This document shows positions 56,398 to 64,000 of a stretch of 64,000 bases of DNA, one piece after another. Source of the DNA: Enterococcus silesiacus (GTDB taxonomy: Bacteria > Bacillota > Bacilli > Lactobacillales > Enterococcaceae). The notes below the pieces were generated by a model. It did no database searches and was not told the DNA's origin. It was given only the letters and a program-made list of their open reading frames with translations. The position numbers were made by a program, and so were the translations under genes. The stretch is taken from assembly GCA_001465115.1 (NCBI GenBank), contig CP013614.1, forward strand, positions 2,356,001 through 2,420,000, in the 5' to 3' direction. The first letter of the stretch is position 1. Every line of letters begins with the position of its first letter.

Positions 56398-57534
56398 TTA
56401 TTGATCTGAATCTTCTTTTACTAAGTTGATGATTTGGTTGAATGCTTGTTCTGATTCTTCCTTCACATCTTTGATTCGTTTATAATAATTTTGGTATTCT
56501 TGTTCAGCACGTTCTAAACGTTTTAAGACGCCAGCTTTTTTCTTCGTTTCTTCATTGATAAGTTGTACACGCTGATTCGCTTGGTTGACAATTTCTTTTG
56601 CTTGTCTTTTCGCATCTAGTAACACTTCACCAATATCTTCTTTCGATAATTGCTGATCAACATCGATCATTTTTTCAGCTAACTGACGTTTTGTACTTTC
56701 TAACTCTTGGCGAACTTTGGCTAGCTCTTCATAAGCACCTGTATCTGTTGGCATATCTGATGCCATGATCACAATTCGATCTTCAGTAAGTTTGTCGATT
56801 TCTTCTTGTTTAGCCAATAATTCTTGCTCGTATTGTCTGATTTTATTTGCAAAGCGCTCCGCTTTTTTGCGGTTTAAATCAGTTTCATCAATTTGACGAT
56901 TACTGTCACGCAATAGACTGTTATATTTACTTCTTATTTGTTCTAGTTCAGCCATCCGTGCATCGTAATCTTTTGGTACAGCTTGTACCATTGAGAGCTC
57001 ATTTTCCAATGATTCACTATTTTCACGTGCTGCTTCTACTTCATTTTGTAATTGAGTGATTTCTCTCTTACTTTTGCGAAGCTCTGCTTTTAGCTCTCGA
57101 AGTTCTCCTTGAAGTTGATCATTTTCTTCTTGAAGTTCTTCTAATTCATCATCATCAATAACTTCATTGATTGGCGGTCTCTTTTTCTTTGGTTTTGGTT
57201 TTCTAGCTGGTGCAGGTGCAGGCTTTTTCTTTTTGCGTGAGAATAACGAACGAGCGTCTTCTTCATCATCGTCGTCTTCTTCATCATAATCTTCGTCATC
57301 GTCGTCATAGTCTTCGTCGTCATCATCATAATCTTCATCATCGTCGTCGTAGTCTTCGTCGTCATCATCATAATCTTCATCATCATCGTAGTCTTCGTCG
57401 TCATCATCATAATCTTCATCATCGTCGTAGTCTTCGTCGTCATCATAATCTTCATCATCATAATCTTCGTCGTCATATTCATCGTAATCTTCATATTTTT
57501 TTCTTTTTTTACCTTTGCCAAAAATTTTTAGCAT
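56398..57534 (-). CDS. Acidic-repeat coiled-coil protein (DivIVA-like C-terminus)
   Basis: 378 aa, cytosolic. A short basic start (MLKIFGKGKKRKKYEDY), a long run of D/E/Y repeats (about 17-95, unit EDYDDD), a basic proline-rich patch (KKKKPAPAPARKPKPKKKRP), then a coiled coil (about 125-300) and a C-terminal helix region (LLDAKRQAKEIVNQANQRV) like that of DivIVA/GpsB relatives. First gene of the operon. It may scaffold division or wall enzymes; this is inference. Confidence 0.82.
   Translation of the reverse strand: MLKIFGKGKKRKKYEDYDEYDDEDYDDEDYDDDEDYDDDEDYDDDDEDYDDDEDYDDDDEDYDDDDEDYDDDDEDYDDDDEDYDEEDDDDEEDARSLFSRKKKKPAPAPARKPKPKKKRPPINEVIDDDELEELQEENDQLQGELRELKAELRKSKREITQLQNEVEAARENSESLENELSMVQAVPKDYDARMAELEQIRSKYNSLLRDSNRQIDETDLNRKKAERFANKIRQYEQELLAKQEEIDKLTEDRIVIMASDMPTDTGAYEELAKVRQELESTKRQLAEKMIDVDQQLSKEDIGEVLLDAKRQAKEIVNQANQRVQLINEETKKKAGVLKRLERAEQEYQNYYKRIKDVKEESEQAFNQIINLVKEDSDQ
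57249..57486. repeat. Tandem coding repeat for the EDYDDD tract
   Basis: About 240 bp of tandem GAT/GAC/GAA/TAT codons encode the acidic tract. Mixed synonymous codons (GAC/GAT) give 15-18-bp unit periodicity. Such DNA is prone to copy-number change that keeps the frame. Confidence 0.8.
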
Positions 57535-58475
57535 ATGCTCACTTCCTTCTATAAAAATCGGGCTATCTCTTTTTGATTATTTTTATCGTTCTAACTCTCT
57601 AAATACTAAGTAAAATATGTGAATTGTCTTATATGTAACCATAGTGACAAGTGCAGTAACTTTTTTATTCTAAAAATAATCAACTTCACTTCTAAGTGTT
57701 TTTTAGCAGATGAACAGTAGCTCATTCACCTTCTAGTTCGTTTGATAAAAAACAATGTACAATAGATCTCAAAAAACATGCCTACCTCTTTCTATTTTAT
57801 CAGATAAAGCTTAAACAAACAAACTGAATTGGCGGTTTATTTTCATTTTCGGGAAACTAAAATCATGCTCAACTGTATTTCTCAAACATATTTACTTACA
57901 ACCAATTAAAAACATGTTTTTTTATCATCACTATCCATATAAATATCTTTTTTCTTTTGTTTATATACCATATTATATGAATTTTAAAAAGTGGTTATCC
58001 ATTTCATTTTATACCTTAACATAAAAAAACAGTTTTTCCTTCTCTCGTCTTCATAAACACTGTTAATCCTTCATCTCCATTGGATAATACCATTTTAAAA
58101 TCTGTGGTTAAATGTTAAAAAAAGAAGTGGTTTCTGCTAAAACAAGAAACCACTTTTCTTAAAAATTCTATTTTTATTTTTTATTTCATTATTATTATTC
58201 AAAAAAGTGAATTTAACACCTTTTATCATTTGTTATTATTTCAATTAACAATAATAAACACTCGTAATTGTTTTTTTGATCATTCATCATTTTTTCACAT
58301 AAAATCCTCAATTTTTTCGTATTTTATGAAGGACTCTGCCACCTTAACTATAGAGATAAAGTAATTAAATAATTAATTCACCTTAATTGAGTTGGTGCTA
58401 TATCTCTTCTAGTCACATTTCCACCGTATAGACAGTGTGAGTAAAATAACCTTTTCTAGTCCATCTTATTTAAAA
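57535..58475. other. Gene-free AT-rich interval of 940 bp
   Basis: No ORF that I can support on either strand. It should hold the promoter of the 57534 operon. A hairpin AAGTGGTTTC/GAAACCACTT near 58126-58163, with a T-run in the minus sense, may be the distant terminator of the second bgl operon. Confidence 0.5.
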
Positions 58476-61768
<3,293 letters not shown>

Positions 61769-61789
61769 CTTTTTTCATCCCTTCTACGT

Positions 61790-61857
61790 AAAAAAGACCC
61801 AAAACAGCCCCGCTTTTGGGTACTGCTTTAGGTCATGCTCCTAACGGATAACAATCC
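61790..61857 (-). promoter_or_regulatory. RAT/terminator between licT and bglP, second operon
   Basis: RAT in the minus sense (61830-61857) begins AGGATTGTTATCCGTTAGGA. It is followed by terminator ACCCAAAA/TTTTGGGT (61797-61804 with 61814-61821) and a T-run. A second LicT-controlled switch inside the operon. Confidence 0.85.
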
Positions 61858-61864
61858 TATTTGC

Positions 61865-62698
61865 TTATAAATTTTTCGTGATTCTTCTGATATGTGCGGT
61901 AAGATACACTAACTCTGTCGAGCTTAAGCAGTAATCAAATGCCTTTTGAACATATTCGCTGATTTTTAATGAACAGCGATATTCTAGTTCATACTTTTTC
62001 TTGAGTGTATCAAGCAACTCAGAATCCTCATCTTCATAATGTTCTCCAATTAATAACCTTTGGGCAAAAAATTTAACGTGGGTTATAAATCGATAATAAT
62101 CTAAAGATGACTCATCAAATTCTGTATTGTATTCTTCTTTTACGATATCTTCGATATTTTTAGTGATTTCTGCGATTTCGTACGCTAGATCAAAACTTTT
62201 AGACTGTTCCGCATTAACAAAATGAATAGCAATAAATGCGGCTTCATCAATAACAAATTCGACTCCGAGTTCTTTGCGAACGATCTCCATTGCCTTTTCC
62301 CCTACTGCATATTCGTCTGGGTAAAAACGCTCGATATCCCATCGCAAGGGATTTTTCAAGATGATTCCATCTCGATAACGCTCAACCGCGGAATGAATAT
62401 GGTCCGTCAGATTGACGTAGATTGTTTCGCTTAAATTTTTTCCAAGCTTGATTTTACCGAAATTGATAATTTTTTCTGCGACCAAGATATGCTCCATCGG
62501 CACATCGATCAATAGCTCTGTAAATTTATTTTGTGTATCTTTATCTCTTAATAAAAAGGTTTTTTCGACCAGTTCCAGATCAACAGTTTGACCTTTTTTC
62601 TGCCCAAAAGCAATTCCTTTTCCCATTAAAAGAACTTCAACACCCTTACTATTGCTAGAAATGACTGTATTGTTGTTTAGTACTCGTTTTATGATCAT
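61865..62698 (-). CDS. licT: BglG/LicT family antiterminator (second operon)
   Basis: 277 aa from ATG 62698, with GGGGAC upstream; an ATG at 62728 would add ten residues. CAT domain MIIKRVLNNNTVISSNSKGV, PRD1 (about 65-170) and PRD2 (about 175-277) with histidines in NLTDHIHSAV, AIHFVNAEQ, ITHVKFF and LTAHIRRI. Binds the RATs at 62757 and 61830. Confidence 0.95.
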   Translation of the reverse strand: MIIKRVLNNNTVISSNSKGVEVLLMGKGIAFGQKKGQTVDLELVEKTFLLRDKDTQNKFTELLIDVPMEHILVAEKIINFGKIKLGKNLSETIYVNLTDHIHSAVERYRDGIILKNPLRWDIERFYPDEYAVGEKAMEIVRKELGVEFVIDEAAFIAIHFVNAEQSKSFDLAYEIAEITKNIEDIVKEEYNTEFDESSLDYYRFITHVKFFAQRLLIGEHYEDEDSELLDTLKKKYELEYRCSLKISEYVQKAFDYCLSSTELVYLTAHIRRITKNL

Positions 62699-62713
62699 AA
62701 TAAGTCCCCGATT

Positions 62714-62786
62714 ACAAAAAAATCCCATTTACCCGTCGCTAAATAACGGTGCAAATAGGTCCTGCTCACTTTCGTGATAACATCCA
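62714..62786 (-). promoter_or_regulatory. RAT/terminator upstream of licT, second operon
   Basis: RAT in the minus sense (62757-62786) begins GGATGTTATCACGAAAGTGA and overlaps a terminator CCTATTTGCACCGT/ACGGGTAAATGGG (62723-62759) followed by seven T. Confidence 0.85.
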
Positions 62787-62852
62787 GTTAACTAAAAATT
62801 AAAGCGCTGCGGCATGCTTACCCAAAGTAATAACATCCACTGCTTGATGCTT

Positions 62853-62881
62853 AGCATAGCAAACATTGGAAGGGCTGTCAA
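62853..62881 (-). promoter_or_regulatory. Promoter of the second bgl operon
   Basis: -35 TTGACA (62876-62881) and -10 TATGCT (62853-62858), 17 bp apart on the minus strand, with the RAT about 65 bp downstream. Confidence 0.8.
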
Positions 62882-62897
62882 TACTAAAAAAATCCCA

Positions 62898-63035
62898 AAC
62901 ACAAAAAAAGAGTGGTGGCTAGGACATAACTCTGCGAGTCACATCCTAGCCACATAAAGCCCGGATAAACGGCGAGAACCAAGTAGAAACAGTAACATAC
63001 AGTCTCTACTTGGTTCTCGCGGCAATACATTTTTA
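62898..63035. repeat. Palindromic intergenic repeat, copy 2
   Basis: Same plan as 29498-29630. Hairpin 1: GTGGCTAGGACATAACTC with GAGTCACATCCTAGCCAC. Then CCGGATAAACG. Hairpin 2: GCGAGAACCAAGTAG with CTACTTGGTTCTCGC. Stems differ from copy 1 but pair fully; ATAACTC and GATAAACG/GAATAAACG are shared. Lies at the 3' end of the ATPase gene. Confidence 0.7.
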
Positions 63036-63052
63036 TCTTGGTCTCATTTTCG

Positions 63053-64000
63053 CTATTCTTTGGATGGAATCAGTAATCGTAATCCATTCAAAATAACTAA
63101 TAACGTACTCCCTTCATGTGCGATAACACCGATCGTAATATCCATTTTCCCAAGAATATTCAATGTGATCAACAAAACCACAATAAACATTGAAAAGATG
63201 ATATTTTGCCAAACCACTCGATCTAAACGTTTAGAAACCTTGTGCGCATAGCTGAATTTCGTTAAATCATTTTGCATCAAAACAGCATCTGCAACATCAA
63301 TTGCAATATCCGTTCCATCTCCCATTGCAACGCCAATGTCTGCCGTTACTAAAGCAGGAGCGTCATTGACTCCATCACCTAGCATTGCTACATTACCAAA
63401 ACGAGCTTGTTGGTCTTTAATGATTGCTGCCTTATTTTCCGGCAAAACATTTCCAACCACTTCATCGATCCCAATTTGGCGCCCGACAGCTTGTCCAGTT
63501 AGCTCTGCATCTCCAGTGATCATCGTTGTATGAATACCTTGAGATTTCAGGTAGCTAATCACGGTTTTGGCATTTTCATTTGGTACATCCATCATAGCGA
63601 TCAAACCAATGACTTCATTATTTTTAGCAAAATAGACAACGGTTTTGCCTTCCTTCGCGTATTGTTCATTATGAGCATTGATTTTGGTATTGACTAGACT
63701 GAATATTTCCGGTTTACCGATTTGATACGTATCACCAAGATATTCTGTCACAAGCCCTTTACCAATTTCATTTTCAACCGTTAAAGTTAGTTCAGTTCCT
63801 GCTTTAAATTTAGCTAAAATTGCATTAGCTAATGGGTGGTTAGCTGTTTTTTCCATTGCCACAATTAGATCGATACACTTTTGTTCTGTTAGTTGTGCTG
63901 TATCGCTTAAGAAATAAAAATCAGTAACCGATGGTTTTCCTTTAGTCAAAGTCCCAGTTTTATCAAAAGCAACGGATTTAATTGTAGCTAAATTGGCTAA
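63053..64000 (-). CDS. P1B-type metal-transporting ATPase, 3' part
   Basis: 315 codons visible; the gene continues past the right edge. Phosphorylation motif DKTGTLT (codons at 63950-63964), HP motif NHPLANAIL, hinge MLGDGVNDAPAL, and two C-terminal membrane segments ending AHEGSTLLVILNGLRLL. The ending resembles P1B-4 (Co/Fe/Zn exporting) ATPases more than CadA, but the membrane metal-site motif is outside the window. Confidence 0.93.
   Translation of the reverse strand, partial: LANLATIKSVAFDKTGTLTKGKPSVTDFYFLSDTAQLTEQKCIDLIVAMEKTANHPLANAILAKFKAGTELTLTVENEIGKGLVTEYLGDTYQIGKPEIFSLVNTKINAHNEQYAKEGKTVVYFAKNNEVIGLIAMMDVPNENAKTVISYLKSQGIHTTMITGDAELTGQAVGRQIGIDEVVGNVLPENKAAIIKDQQARFGNVAMLGDGVNDAPALVTADIGVAMGDGTDIAIDVADAVLMQNDLTKFSYAHKVSKRLDRVVWQNIIFSMFIVVLLITLNILGKMDITIGVIAHEGSTLLVILNGLRLLIPSKE

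Overview
The window looks like the chromosome of a low-GC Gram-positive of the genus Enterococcus. The evidence is the AT-rich sequence, a WxL/DUF916 surface-protein cluster, two BglG/LicT-controlled beta-glucoside PTS operons, an Mga-like regulator, a GH73 autolysin with LysM domains, and AGGAGG-type ribosome binding sites. The species is not resolved; this is inference from gene content. No tRNA or rRNA gene was seen.

Layout. 1-8732: a type I-C CRISPR-Cas locus read leftwards, cas3-cas5-cas8c-cas7-cas4-cas1-cas2, then a leader and an array cut by the left edge (nine repeats visible). 8822-9225: a compact module upstream of cas3 that I read as a CRISPR-regulated toxin-antitoxin (CreTA-like) pair. 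A 56-codon membrane peptide (creT-like, minus strand) is transcribed divergently from a crRNA-like RNA (creA-like, plus strand). The RNA has a degenerate I-C repeat ending in the array's 5' handle, and its guide matches 20 of 22 bases just 3' of a TTC PAM in the creT leader. 9226-11500: small accessory genes (three antitoxin-like ORFs without toxins, an unknown 90-aa ORF) and two copies of a structured RNA motif, one with its own promoter and terminator. 11500-13948: DUF3224 and DJ-1/PfpI genes behind structured leader repeats, and a WYL regulator. 14116-18068: Crp/Fnr regulator, MFS transporter, 59-aa coiled-coil ORF, Mga-like regulator. 18201-21471: lplA-metN-metI-metQ operon. 21859-28706: licT-bglP-bglA operon, a second GH1 gene and its RpiR regulator. 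28895-31927: unknown gene and a GH18 chitinase.

32182-47772: a large WxL cell-surface cluster (giant surface protein, YPSTG-anchored small protein, two WxL proteins, DUF916 protein, two signal peptidases, YfhO, two lipoproteins), bounded at both ends by paralogous OmpR-type regulators with pseudo-receiver domains. 47941-49448: a tyrosine recombinase gene enclosed by perfect 29-bp inverted repeats, with an outward-facing promoter inside. I read this as a self-inverting DNA switch next to the WxL regulator. 49678-51971: YeiL-like Crp regulator, YczE-like membrane protein, LssY-C protein. 52332-57534: LysM hydrolase and a three-gene envelope operon (unknown, GH73 glucosaminidase, acidic-repeat coiled-coil protein). 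58476-62698: second licT-bglP-bglA operon with two RAT/terminator switches. 63053-64000: 3' part of a P1B-type metal ATPase running off the right edge.

The two most notable systems are the crRNA-guided creT/creA-like module beside the I-C cas operon and the recombinase-bearing invertible segment beside the WxL cluster. Both are read directly from sequence matches inside the window; their functions are inferred.
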